In this document: positions 11,397 to 21,394 of the stretch, in pieces
Layout: each line of letters starts with the position of its first letter
Numbering within the stretch: the first letter of the stretch is position 1
From: Megascapheus bottae
Taxonomy: Eukaryota; Chordata; Mammalia; Rodentia; Geomyidae
DNA length: 64,000 bases
NCBI GenBank assembly: GCA_024803745.1
Contig: JANJXV010000025.1
Location: forward strand, 22,889,110 to 22,953,109
Direction of reading: 5' to 3'
Program-made: the position numbers and the translations under genes
Notes under the pieces: generated by a model
What the model was told of the DNA's origin: nothing
What the model saw: the letters and a program-made list of their open reading frames with translations, nothing else
The model's database searches: none

Positions 11397-11606
11397 TTTT
11401 TTCTTTTTTCTTTTTTTTGCCAGTCCTGTGGCTTGAGCTCGGGGCCTGAGCACTGTCCTTGGACTTTCTCAAGGCTAGAGCTCTACCACTTGAGCCACAG
11501 CACCACTTCTGGCTTTTTCTATGGATGTGGGGTGCTGAGGAATTGAACCCAGGTCTTCATGCATGCTAGGCAAGCACTTTAACCACTAGGCCAAACTCCC
11601 AGTCCC
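11397..11606 (-). mobile_element. Young ID/ID-like dimer SINE with perfect target duplication
   Basis: Minus-strand dimer of an ID-like unit and an ID unit, 210 bases, with oligo-T at its left end on the plus strand. It is flanked by a perfect 16-base direct repeat, tctgtcttgcatttct, at 11381-11396 and 11607-11622, the target-site duplication of L1-driven retroposition. Confidence 0.9.
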
Positions 11607-11637
11607 TCTGTCTTGCATTTCTGTTGCTCAGATTCAT

Positions 11638-11843
11638 CTTTTTTTATTTTTTTTGCCAGTCCTTGGACTTGAACTCAGGGCGTGAGCACTGTCCTTGGGC
11701 TTTCTCAAGGCTAGCGCTCTACCACTTGAGCCACGGCACCACTTCTTTTACTTTTTTCTGTAGATGTGGTACTGAGCAATGGAATCCAGGTCTTCGTGCA
11801 TGCTAGGCCAGCACTCTACCCGCAGGCCAAACTCCCGGCCCCA
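11638..11843 (-). mobile_element. Second ID/ID-like dimer SINE
   Basis: Same structure and orientation as the copy just before it, starting with an oligo-T run and ending 'ccaaactcccggcccc'. Confidence 0.85.
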
Positions 11844-12079
11844 GATCTGTCCTTTGAACAACACAACCAGCTGTCCACTTGGGGATGCCATTTGTTTGTT
11901 GAGGCAGGATTGATCCCCTCCCTAAGCCCCTGGTCCAGACACCAGGCCGGGATCCATGAAGAAGGAGGTTAGTAGACGCCCAGTTGCATTCACCCTTGAT
12001 TCTCCCCTCAGCTTCACAGCTGCCCAGCACAGGGAGGCAGCGGGCTGGCCAGACACCACACAGCCAGACCCAGAGCAAT

Positions 12080-12890
12080 GCCTGTGGCTGGGGGTCTGTG
12101 AGAGCGCAGGGGTGATGGAGAGTGGGCGTGGCGGGTGGGGGAGGGCGGTCCTGGCCCAGGGTTCTGGGCTGGACCTGGAGCCCCCGGGGACGAGGCCGGC
12201 GTGAGGCCGGCAGGGGCCACCAGGGGGCGGCGGGCGCCGGGGAACGGGCCTGGGCTGCGCTCCGATCGCGGGCCCGGGGCGGACTGCACCCCGCGGGCGG
12301 GGCTTGTTTTGCTCCCTGGCGCTCTGAATGAACAGCTTTCGTGGGAACGGCCGTCCGAAGGGCTCTGCAGGCGGATGTGCACGGAGGAACCCGCTCGGGA
12401 ACCGCCCACGAAGGGCTCCGGGCGCGGGGGAGGAGGAGTAGGGGAAGAGTTCCGGGAAAGAGCAGGGCTCCATTTCCTCCCCGGCCCCTCCCCAGCTCCT
12501 GCTGCACCCCCGCGCGGCGGCACACGTGGGTACCCGGAAAGTTGAAGCAAGGCGAGCATCCACCGCTCCCCCCACCCCCCACCCGCCCTGAGAGGCCTAG
12601 GGCTTTGGGGGGAGAGGAACCTCAGAGTCAACGCTGGGGGGGCCCCAGAGCCCCCCCTGCAGCGCCCCCCACAGCCCCGGGCCCCTCCCGAGGACGCCCG
12701 AGCCTCGCCTCGCTGGAGGCTCCCGGCCCCCATCCTGCTGTGGGCTTGTGTGGTCCAGCGCCACCGCGGGGGCTGCTGGGAAACTCCCACCCGCAGCATC
12801 TCCCGGCGTCGTGGTCCCCGCCGCTCTCCCCGCCCTCCTGGGGAGGACAAGCCAGCTCCCATGAGCTCCTCTTTCCTTCTCACTCCCCAG
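12080..12890 (-). promoter_or_regulatory. CpG island between IL4R and IL21R; candidate IL21R promoter
   Basis: GC-rich, CpG-dense DNA starts about 1 kb beyond the IL4R 3' end and about 11 kb upstream of the IL21R start-codon exon. Human IL21R also has a long 5' intron, so this is the natural place for its first exon. Within it are a STAT-type palindrome (TTCCGGGAA, 12450-12458) and a CTCF-like core at 12217-12230. I could not fix a transcription start or a first-exon donor. Long readings across the island on both strands are composition artefacts. Confidence 0.5.
12217..12230 (+). promoter_or_regulatory. CTCF-like core motif
   Basis: CCACCAGGGGGCGG matches the CTCF core consensus (CCAsyAGrkGGCr) at every position as I recall it. 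It lies on the plus strand in the CpG island between IL4R and IL21R. Binding is inferred. Confidence 0.6.
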
Positions 12891-13740
12891 GTATTTTTTC
12901 CTCCCCCTCTCAGCTGAGACAGCTGATAAGACGTGTAAACCGGTTCCGACCCCAACATTGTACAAACTCAGCGGCTTCTGGCCTCACGTGAGGGGCTGCG
13001 GCGGGCCTTACTGGGATGTGTGTGGATTGTTGGGCAAGCTACTAAATTGTTTTTAACTTTATTAGCCTAAAATGAATCATACAGCGGGGATCTCATGATA
13101 CTGTTTGCGTGCAAACATATAAATGCACGCTGATCAAATCCACTGTCTGCATTACTCTATCCTGGGCCCCAGTAAGATGTGGCAGGCCGTCTTGTGTGCC
13201 TCAATGTCCAGTAGCCCCCACCCCCACCCCGACACCCCAACCACAGCCTGAATGCCATTCTCCCCAGGAGCCTGGGCAGGGCTGACACCCTGGAGAGAGT
13301 CACAGGAGACAGATGCCCAGTTCCTCCCCTTGGCAGGATCTGGCTTGAAGTTGCCAAACAGGAAATGTGTGGTGACAGACATTAAACATTAGCAAAGGCT
13401 TCCCGTCTGCGCTCAGTCTGCTTCCTTCAGTCTGCTTCCTCTGGCATTACCAGGGCCTCTCCTTACTCGAATGGCTTGCTGGGCTATGCTCTACCAATGT
13501 CAGCCATCCTGTCAACCCAGAGTTCTCCTGGTTCATCGAGGATGGACTTTCACAGACTACTGTGCCCAGGGTTGGCTTTGAACTTCGACCCTCTGGATCT
13601 CCGTGTCCTCTGTAACTAGGATGACAGGTGTGAGCTACTGGCACCTGTCCTTGAATGTTCACTGGTGAGACCACAGCTGGCAGACGGCGCCCCCGTGTCC
13701 TGGCTCCTCTTTAGGGGAGCTTTGGTGACTTGTGTAATCC
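12891..13740. other. IL4R downstream flank
   Basis: Mostly unique sequence. It includes a minus-strand B1 fragment at about 13546-13650 and a second AATAAA (minus strand) near 13,055 that could serve a longer IL4R transcript. No gene seen. Confidence 0.5.
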
Positions 13741-13763
13741 AGAGGGGAAATTGATAAAGAACA

Positions 13764-13769
13764 TTTATT
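13764..13769 (-). terminator. IL4R: IL4R poly(A) signal (AATAAA)
   Basis: TTTATT on the plus strand is the first AATAAA reached after the IL4R stop codon on the minus strand. It would give a 3' UTR of about 400 bases, shorter than the human one. Confidence 0.6.
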
Positions 13770-14163
13770 GATACAGACTTCTGCCCAGTCCTGCCTCCAC
13801 CCTCCCCAGAAAACAGACACCAACAGCTTGGTGGAGACGGCCACACACAGACCTTGTTCCACCAGGCCCTAGCTCCAGCGGTGGTGTCTGCCATCTGCTG
13901 CCTGCCTGCCACCCTCATCCAGGACAGCTGGCCCTACTGACCTCACTCATTTCCTTGGCTTCCTGTGCTTCCCCGGGGGGCAGTGGGCCAGCCCAGCTCC
14001 TGCCTCTGCCTTTTCCTCTGGGGAAGGCCATTGATCAAAGGGCAATCAGGACCCCCCTTTCCTTGGACTTGTTGTGCCAGGCAAGGCTGGGGAAGGGGTG
14101 CAACCTCTGGACCCTCAGGGCCTGGCAAAGGCCCGTCCTGGCCTGAGCACCATGGACTGGGGG

Positions 14164-15397
14164 CTAGGCTACCTCCACGCATGGCGTGCCCCCACAGGCC
14201 AGGCCTGCCACCCGGAGGGGCTCACCTGAACTCAGGGTACTGTTAGGGGCAGGCCGGCAGGCCAGCGAAGCCTTCCCCTCCTGAGACACGCCCAGGGGGA
14301 CTGGGGAGGGGCTCCCCGGAGGTGACACCCCAGCCCCAGAGCAGCAGTCACAGCAGGGCTTGGCCACCCCAGGGCCCTGACCACGCTCTGCCAGGCTGTG
14401 GCGCTGCTTCAGGCGGCCACACTGGTGGCAGGTGAGGGCTGAGTACACGATGCCGCTGGCCAGGTCGTCCAGGGGGGACTCAGGCGCCGTGTGGGGCTTC
14501 TGCCCGTCCTCTCTCTGGCCCCCAGGTTCCAGGCCAAGGCAGGCTGGGAAGCCATGGGGGTCATTTTCATCCTGGGTGGCCTGAGGGGACTCGAAGGTGA
14601 GCAGGGGTTCCAAGGCACAGCCAGGCCCTGGGCTGGGGCAGGGCTTATAGTCCCCACCCCCGCTGTGGAACCCAGGCATCCAGGAGACATTGCTGGTTGG
14701 GACCCCTGAGAGGGCCTTGTACCCGGCTGGGGCCTGCACCCCCTGCTCCACTGCCTGTGAGAAGTCCCGGTAGCCACTGGCCGGGATGGCCCCGATCTGC
14801 AGAACTTGCTGCCGGAGAATCTGCTCCCAGCTCTCCAGCTCAGCCTGGGGGACAGCGGGGTCCCTTGGCTCCAGGCCCGGGGCCTCCTGCACCCCCGATT
14901 GCAGGCAACAGTCACTAAAGCTGCGGTAGGCGGGGTTGTCTGCCACCACCGCGGGCCCTGGGATGAAGGCCTGGCTGGCCTGGGAAGCAGGAGGCCCGTC
15001 TGGGCCTGGAGTGGCCATGCTGTCTGGAGCCTCCAGGAGGTTCAGGAACAGACTCTCAGCCAGCCGATCCACGACGTCCTGCTGGAAGACTCCCTCGATG
15101 TCCTCCTTGGCTGGCACGCCCTCGTCCCTTGCCTCCTCTTCTTCTTCCTCCTCTTCTTCCTCCCCTTCTCTCTCGGCCACCGCTGGGGCCTGGCACAGCT
15201 CCACGCACTGCACCTCGCTGATGCTTTCGCGCTGATGCTTCAGAACTATCTTATGCTCCTCCGTGGGGTACCAGGTCAGCCTGGTGGGGCCCGGGCAGGG
15301 CTCATGTCTGGAAGCCTTGGGGAGATTCTGATTCTTCTCCACGCCATGCTCCAGCAGCAGGCACGGCAGGAGCTTGGCCAGACAAGTCTTCCAGCGG
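14164..15397 (-). CDS. IL4R: IL4R last coding exon (signalling tail)
   Basis: Starts RWKTCLAKLLPCLL and runs to TAG at 14166-14164. It holds the SISEVQCVELC segment, the poly-Glu stretch, NPAYRSF for IRS docking, three tyrosine motifs and GIVYSALTCHQCG. It is about 120 codons shorter than human. The loss is in low-complexity spacer between known motifs, with no stop or frameshift visible. Confidence 0.95.
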
Positions 15398-18300
15398 CTG
15401 CGAAAGCAACATCAGTGAAGAATCAGACTCCTACTCATTCTTCAGAACCCAGCTTGGAATCACCCTGCACTGATGGCGCCACATGGCAGATCCACCTTCC
15501 GTATTTATAACTGGTAATCAGGAAGGCTGTTTGCGACTGGGAAGCCCCATGGGGGGGCGCAGAACCTCTATCTTTGGGGTTCTTGGAGCTAGGTCCCCAC
15601 AAACAGTACAGATCTACTTCACTACACAGGGCGCCCTTCTCGGGATAGTGGGGGGGGGTTGTTGTTGTTTTGCTGGGCGTGGGGCTTGAACTCAGGGTCT
15701 GGGCACTGTCTCTGGGCTGTATCCAGACCTGCCCAGCATGTCCCTCCCCGCAACCTGTCAGGGTGGGGAGCCCCCCTGGGGCCTGGATACTTACGGGCCC
15801 TCGGGTCTTTCCTGGGCTGTCCTCGGCTTCTCCCACAGCGACACCTAAACAGAGACAGTGGAGAGACTTATGGGCGCCAGCACAGCGGCTCAGGACTCTG
15901 AGCTCCTCCTGCTCCTTTTTGTTGTTATTGTTGGTCGTGGGTCTTGAACTCAGAGCCTGGGCACTGTCCCTGAGCTCTTCAGCTCCAGGCTAGCACTCTA
16001 CCATGTGGAGCCACAGCTCTCCTGGTTTTCTGGCAGTTAAATGGAGAGAAGAGTCCCACAGACTTTCCTGTCCAGGCTGGCTTTGAACTGTGATCCTCAG
16101 ATCTCAGCCTCCTGAGGAGCTAGGATGATAGGTGTGAGCCCCCAGTGTCTGACTTTTCTCCCAGTCTTAACCTAACTCAGCTTTGGGGCTGGCTAGGGGT
16201 CATGGGGCTGGGCTCTGTCACTTCCCTGGTCCCAGGGAGCTGGCCCAGGGTTGGACCCTTGGGTGAGTGAGGCCCCTCCCCTGGCCCCTCCCACCGCCAG
16301 GCCTCAGGAATGACGGGTATTTGAACCCCGCCTATTTGTTACACAGCAACAGCTAACTGATACATAAGTGCAAAACAATGGGGAGACATTAGCACAACGC
16401 ACTGGCCACCCCCACCCCAGGGGTGACATGGACATGGCGGAGTTGAGAGCCACCCAGGGGTGACCCAGTGCTGGAGGGAACTTGGCAGGAGCTAGGAGGC
16501 CTTCTCCCAGCCGGGACAGCTGGAATGCACCTGTCGGTGGCCCTGCACAGTCGAGGGAGCCTACCTGAGAATCCTGGATGATGACAGCCAGAAGGTTGCT
16601 GTGGGCGGGGTTGGGGATCTGGTCCCACCACAGATTCTTAATCCTGCACGGTCAGAAAAGGGGCTGCATCAGCCAGAGCAGGCCAGAGCAGGCCAGAGCC
16701 CTGCTCGCTGCTGTAAGCACAGCCACAGCCAGTGCCCAATGAGGGGCAAGTGCAGTGCCCTGAAACATTGGTCCCCTGCACTGGGGGGTACTCAGCACAG
16801 CACCCTGCACCAGGGTACTGAGCCTGAATCCCCACCTCCAAGCATTCCAGTGACCCGGGGGCCCCGCATGGGGTCCTATTTCCCCCCAGGCCCAGACCAT
16901 GCTGGTGTGTAGTGGCTGCTCAGTTAATGCACATTGAGTCTCAGTTCAGGGGCCCAGCCAGGATTCTCACCGGACGACACTGAGGTAGCCGACCAGGGCT
17001 ATGAGCAGGATGAGAAGGCAGGCTATGCCCACACCCCGGGACAGCTGCTGCTCCAGGGACAACAGGGACTCTGCAAGGGAAAGGAGAAGCCTCAGCGACC
17101 CCTGGGTGCCCACGACCTGCCGGCCAGGTCTCCCCCTCTCCATGAAGCCCACCTCACAGCACGGCTGGAGCTCAGAGGTCAAGGGTGAGACAGCCTGCCC
17201 AGCCGAGCCACCCAAGACAAGCCCGGAGACCTCAGCTGTGTCTTGGGGCTGTGAATGCTGTGTCTCCTGGGCGGGCATGGGTCGCGTGACCTTACCCACA
17301 GACTGTGCACCATGGCGTCCCCTCTGCCACGACGCCATCCTGTCCCCTCTACCCCTTGCATGCCACCCCTGGTGTGATAACCAAAGGAATTGGAAAAATC
17401 TTGCCTCTTGATTATGTCACCGCTGGGGGCGGGGCCTGACGGAACAATCCAGTAAAATGGGGAAGGTAAGCAAGAATCACAGGGAAAATATATTAGAAGA
17501 AAAAAAAAACAATACAGCGGAGGGGAAAAGGCCTCACCCTATGCAGATGTCTGGGTGCTGGGGGAGCTGGGAGATTATATAGATATATATATCTGGGAGA
17601 CTGTATCTGTGCCTCAGTTAAATATATCATGACAGGTTATTACTCTGGAACTTGAGCTCACAGCCTGGTCAACACTCTTAGAGGTCACACCCAAGGCTGA
17701 GGCTCTACCATTTGGGACATGGGACATGCCTCTAGTTCTGGCTGGTGGGGGTGGGTGGGGGGAGATCCTGGGTCTTGAACTCAGGGCCTGGGCGCTGTCC
17801 CTGAGCTCTTCAGCTCAAGGATAGCACTCTACCACTTTGTGCCACAGCATCACTTTCTGGTTTTCTGGCTGTTTATTGGAGATGAGAGTCTCATGGCCTT
17901 TCGTGCCTGGCTGCATTCCAGCTGCGATCCTCGGATCTCAGTCTCCTGAGTAGCCAGGGTGACAGGCGTGAAAGCCTCCAGCGCCCAGCTAACGTTTTCA
18001 CTTTTACTCTTTGTGGTATAGGGGTTTGAGCTCAGGGCCTCAGACTTGCAAGGCAGACTCTACCACTTGAGCCACATCCCCGGTCCCCCCTTTTTTAGGA
18101 CAGGGTTCTCTATTTTTCCCTCAGAGACTTCGATCCTCTTATGCCTCCCAAGGTGGGTTGAGATTACGGGCGTGTACCATCATTCTCTCCCCCCTTCCCC
18201 TCCCATTTTATTTCCTCCTCCCGATCGTAATCTACCCGATTCCTTCCCCCCTTCCATCTCTGTCATTCAGAACATCAGCTTCCCAATGAAAATGGGGATT

Positions 18301-19618
18301 CCCATCTTTCCTCACCACTGGCTCCCCAGTGTCCAGCTCCCGCAAAGTGCCAGTCACATTAGAGCCACTCAAAACACTCATCCAAACAACCATGGGGTGC
18401 CTGGCATGTCACATCTGGTCAAGCCTGACCCTGTGTCTGTCTGTCACTGCGCTCCAGAAGTGCAGGGATTACAGGTATGTGCTACCACGCCAGGTCCAGG
18501 GGGAATTCTCCCACTCACCTGAGAGGGAGGTAAAAACTCAGAGATGCGGCCAGGGGCAGCTTCTGGCTATACAGGAAGAGTGGGGTGCAGAGACTGCGAG
18601 GGTGTGGAGTCCCCCCCGCCCCGGCTCCAGTACTTACTACTTTTCCACGTGACACTGGGGCTCCACTCACTCCAGGTGCCCTGTAAGCTGGTGGACAGGG
18701 ATCTCACCCGTGCCCTGTAGGACAGCTCGGGCTTCAGATTGCTGGCTGACAGGCGAAGCTCGAGATTCGTGTAGGTCACATTGTAGATTGCAAACTGGTG
18801 GGAGACAGGGGGTGTCCGTATGCCAGTCTCAGGGAGCCAGGCACAGGCTCTGCAGACCACTGCCCCTAGATAACCAGTGGGGTCTTTCACAGCGGGGTGG
18901 GACTGCCTGGCCTGCACTCTCTCTCCTCTCTTTCTCTCTCTTCCTTATTTTTCTGGTGGCACCGGAGCTTGAACTCAGAGCTCACACTTGCCAAGCAGAC
19001 ACTTTACCCCTGCACCCAGCTCCTTGGTTGTTTTGCTTTAGATGTGTGTGGAGAGGGTCTTTAAGGTTTGGCCACAGAGGGACCTGCTCGTGTCTAGGTA
19101 TCCTGTTCAGCTGGAATGTCAGGCACAGGCCCAGCTGGTGGGGTGAGATGGGGTCTCTAACATGAGATAAACAACCTTCCAGGGCAGGGAGCCAGCATAA
19201 ATCTCTTCCCCCACACTGTTAGTGCTAGGCATTCTGTCACAGCCACGGACAAGCGGGACTTCCCCGGGATAGGTCTCCATTCCCCAGTTCCTGGGTAGCC
19301 CGAATCCCTGCCCTGCTTACCTGCGCTGGGTTGTCCAATTCGGAGACATTGACCAGGTAGAAGAGATTCTGCAGTAAGTTTTCAGGAGGGTAGGGATTTC
19401 TCCATTTCACCACCCATGTGTGGGAGACATTGGCGTGAACCGTGACGTCCTCTGGAGCCCTGGGTTTCACTGTGGGGAGGAGCTGTCACCCCAGTGGAGT
19501 GGACCCCGCATCCGGCCCTGCCTGAGATCTACAGGCCTTCCAGAATGTTCTGGGTGATCTCCATGAAACATAAAGGCCCAGAGCCACGACAGAATACCAC
19601 CACCCTGTGCTGGGAGGG

Positions 19619-19686
<68 letters not shown>

Positions 19687-20961
19687 TGGGGTTTAAACTC
19701 CGGGCTCAAGGCCAGTGCTCAACCACTTGAGCCACACTGCCACTTTTTGATTCTCAATTAGAGATTTTAGTGCCTGGGCTGGCTTTGAACTGTGATCCTC
19801 TCAGCTCTCAGCCTCCTGAGTAGCTGGGATGATAGGTTTGAGCCACAGGTGCATGGCTAGACTTGTCTACATTTTGGGAAATGTCAGCATAGCAAGTCTG
19901 TTAAAAATCAGTGCACAAAGGGAAGTCTTTTTTTTTTTTTTTTTTACCTTCTTCCCTTCCTCTCTGTCTCCGGGGCTCTATTGCTGTATGACCTAAGGCC
20001 GGTTGCCAGCCATCTCTGGGCTCGGTGGTCAGCCTTGCACTACCACTCGGACTACCCCAGGTAAGTTGGGGGTCTGGTTCCAAGGGTGCAGCCCCCGCCC
20101 CAGCCAGCACCAGGTCCTGGGTTCAACTCCCACAACTGCCAAGAACAATGATGAGTAAACGTTAGCTGGTGGGCCTGCCCGGCCTGGAACTCACCGTAGT
20201 CGCTGGGGGTAAAGGAACCAGCCCACAGCAACTGCTGTCCAGCCCACAGGTCCAGCCGGAAGGTATCACCGAACAACGGCTGGTCTGTGTGCATATGGCA
20301 TGAGCACACGGCGTCGGCCACGTTTTCGGGGATACAGGTCTGGTTCCTGCAGACACAGAGGGGTGTGAGGAGGGACTCTGCTGCTCCCCGATTTGCTCTG
20401 ATGTGCTTGTTCTTTTTGCACACTCCTATCTGTGTTCATCCAGTGTGGCTCCCTGAGCCTCAGGGCCCATTATCACCCCACCCTGCCCATACCCCATATG
20501 GCTTGCAAGCCACGCGCGAGCCACGGGCAGTGTGCCACGGGGTCCAGGCGTGCCAGGGAGATCCGTGGGCACACTTACTCAAAAAACTCGAAGGGGAGCC
20601 AGTAGTCCAGGCGTAGCTGGGCACTGCAGTTGAGAGGACGAGCCAGCCTCCACTCGCAGGTGGAGACGCTCAGGTAATCGGAGAAGCAGGCGGGCGGGCC
20701 CAGGACCTGGATGCACCCTGTGGGGAACAGCGTGAGGCCTGAGCTGTGGCCTGGACAGCCCGGGCAAGCACCCACCCGGGCAAGCCAGCCTAGAGGGGAG
20801 CAGCAGCCACGCTGAGGACTTCGATTTGATTCACCGATCACCCCCAGGATCTTGGCATGGCATCGGTGGTCAGTAACCGAGTGACTGGCAGGTGGTGACT
20901 TACCAGTGCCCGCGGCCCACATCAGAACAAGGCAACTCACTAAGAGCAGCGGCCGCCCCAT
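14164..20961 (-). CDS. IL4R: Interleukin-4 receptor alpha chain, complete coding gene (9 coding exons)
   Basis: IL4R is the IL-4/IL-13 binding chain at the plasma membrane; with the common gamma chain or IL13RA1 it signals through JAK1 and STAT6. Coding exons on the minus strand: 20961-20904, 20717-20579, 20346-20195, 19469-19321, 18794-18638, 17070-16971, 16643-16565, 15844-15795, 15397-14164. They total 2118 bases, i.e. 705 residues; human has 825. Order: signal peptide about 1-20, cytokine-receptor modules with paired Cys and several N-glycosylation sites, WSEWS at about 207-211, membrane helix about 232-251, Box1 WWDQIPNPA at about 257-265, acidic stretch with ten Glu in a row, NPAY at about 449-452. 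Of the STAT6 docking motifs, GYRDF (Y about 504) is intact, but the others read GYKAL (about 521) and DYKPC (about 545). The C-terminal ITIM tyrosine is missing. Every junction is in frame with consensus splice sites. Confidence 0.96.
15655..16152 (-). mobile_element. SINEs in IL4R introns around coding exon 8
   Basis: A minus-strand ID-like fragment lies at 15655-15732, next to the short exon. A full B1-ID copy at 15913-16152 ends 'gctaggatgataggtgtgag'. Confidence 0.8.
15795..15844 (-). CDS. IL4R: IL4R coding exon 8 (short)
   Basis: A 50-base exon reading VSLWEKPRTAQERPEG plus a split Pro; compare human SQWEKRSRGQEPAKC. Acceptor gtttag, donor CC|gtaagt. Confidence 0.88.
16565..16643 (-). 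CDS. IL4R: IL4R coding exon 7 (Box1)
   Basis: Reads IKNLWWDQIPNPAHSNLL and AVIIQDSQ. The Box1 proline motif that binds JAK1 is intact. Donor CAG|gtaggc. Confidence 0.95.
16971..17070 (-). CDS. IL4R: IL4R coding exon 6 (membrane segment)
   Basis: A hydrophobic helix (VGIACLLILLIALVGYLSVV) follows an extracellular SLLSLEQQLS stem. Acceptor cttgcag, donor CG|gtgaga. Confidence 0.92.
17640..18200 (-). mobile_element. SINE cluster in IL4R intron
   Basis: Three minus-strand SINE pieces in series: 17640-17735, 17764-17990 (full B1-ID) and 18005-18190 (diverged). No exon is seen between coding exons 6 and 5. Confidence 0.75.
18638..18794 (-). CDS. IL4R: IL4R coding exon 5 (WSXWS exon)
   Basis: Starts FAIYNVTY and carries LSYRARVR and TWSEWSPS, the class I receptor signature. 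Donor A|gtaagt. Confidence 0.95.
18947..19030 (-). mobile_element. SINE fragment in IL4R intron
   Basis: Diverged minus-strand copy beginning 'ggtggcaccggagcttgaac', a few dozen bases beyond a CT-rich run. Confidence 0.55.
19321..19469 (-). CDS. IL4R: IL4R coding exon 4 (start of D2)
   Basis: Encodes VKPRAPEDVTVHANVSHTW and RNPYPPENLL. Donor CAG|gtaagc at a codon boundary. Confidence 0.95.
19620..19684. repeat. (TG)n microsatellite
   Basis: About 32 uninterrupted GT units in the intron between IL4R coding exons 4 and 3, directly next to a minus-strand SINE (19685-19860). Confidence 0.98.
19685..19860 (-). mobile_element. B1-ID SINE next to the TG run
   Basis: Reads 'cctgagtagctgggatgata' near its right end, the reverse of a B1 head. 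The TG run sits where its A-rich tail would be, a common origin for microsatellites. Confidence 0.8.
20195..20346 (-). CDS. IL4R: IL4R coding exon 3 (rest of D1)
   Basis: Begins NQTCIPENVADAVCSCH and includes LDLWAGQQLLW, nearly identical to human. Ends with a split Val codon at G|gtgagt. Confidence 0.95.
20579..20717 (-). CDS. IL4R: IL4R coding exon 2 (ligand-binding domain D1)
   Basis: Reads through the conserved CFSDYLSVSTCEW and LNCSAQLRL segments. Acceptor ccacag, donor GA|gtaagt. The two Cys of the first disulfide loop are present. Confidence 0.95.
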
Positions 20962-20979
20962 GGGGAGACTGGAAGGTGC
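20904..20979 (-). CDS. IL4R: IL4R first coding exon (signal peptide)
   Basis: Acceptor ctctctacag ends at 20980. The start codon is at 20961-20959 and the exon reads MGRPLLLVSCLVLMWAAGT plus a split Gly; donor G|gtaagt. This start is chosen because it opens a typical signal peptide and matches the human SCLVL segment. Bases 20962-20979 are 5' UTR. Confidence 0.93.
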
Positions 20980-21227
20980 CTGTAGAGAGAAAGGGGCAGG
21001 TTCAAGTCCACCCTGGCTCTTGCTAGCTGCAGCTAGGTTATGCATCCCCTCAGAGTGCCTGGGGTTCGAATCTCGGGGATCAATTCTGTAGGTTGCTTCT
21101 CTTGTCTCCAACATCAGCAAGTAAGCTGGAGCATCAATGGGTCAACTTGACCCTGGGGTACAGACAGCAAAGACAGAAAGTCCTGAAGGCACACACCTTT
21201 CCAACTTCTCCACATCAAAGGGCAGAG

Positions 21228-21394
21228 ACGCCCGGGCCGGTGGCTCACACGTGTAATCCCAGCTACTCTGATGTGAGGATTCAAAGCCAGCCCGGGTAGC
21301 AAGGTCTGGGAGACTCTTATCTCCAGTGAACCACCAAGAAGCTGGAAGTGGAGAGGAGGAGGAGGAGGAGGAGGAGGAGGAGGAGGAGGAGGAG
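21228..21394 (+). mobile_element. B1-type SINE followed by (GGA)n
   Basis: B1 head with 'ggctcacacgtgtaatccca', ending at 'gaagctggaagtggag', then about 14 GGA units at 21352-21394. Confidence 0.8.

Larger units (their letters stand above)
1208..12079 (-). other. Probable IL21R 5' intron: repeats and unique sequence
   Basis: This lies between the IL21R start-codon exon and the CpG island at 12 kb, and probably is IL21R intron 1. It holds a GAAT-type array (2.43-3.23 kb), GACA repeats (6.05-6.15 kb), a CA run (8.41 kb), a second polypyrimidine tract (8.74-9.01 kb) and the SINE groups listed separately. A GC-box-bearing segment at 6.3-6.4 kb and a CCAAT cluster near 10.0 kb are possible regulatory DNA. 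No coding exon was recognised. Confidence 0.55.

Noticed and set aside
12014..12958. Overlapping long frames on both strands at 12-13 kb
   Set aside because: A CpG island has few stop codons (AT-rich triplets), and no conserved domain is seen.
17575..17635. TATATA-rich text in an IL4R intron as a promoter TATA box
   Set aside because: A short AT microsatellite within the gene body with no initiator or exon downstream.
20055..20140. Possible extra IL4R exon just downstream (minus strand) of coding exon 3
   Set aside because: It is a SINE-like fragment, and the flanking exons already join in phase to match human.
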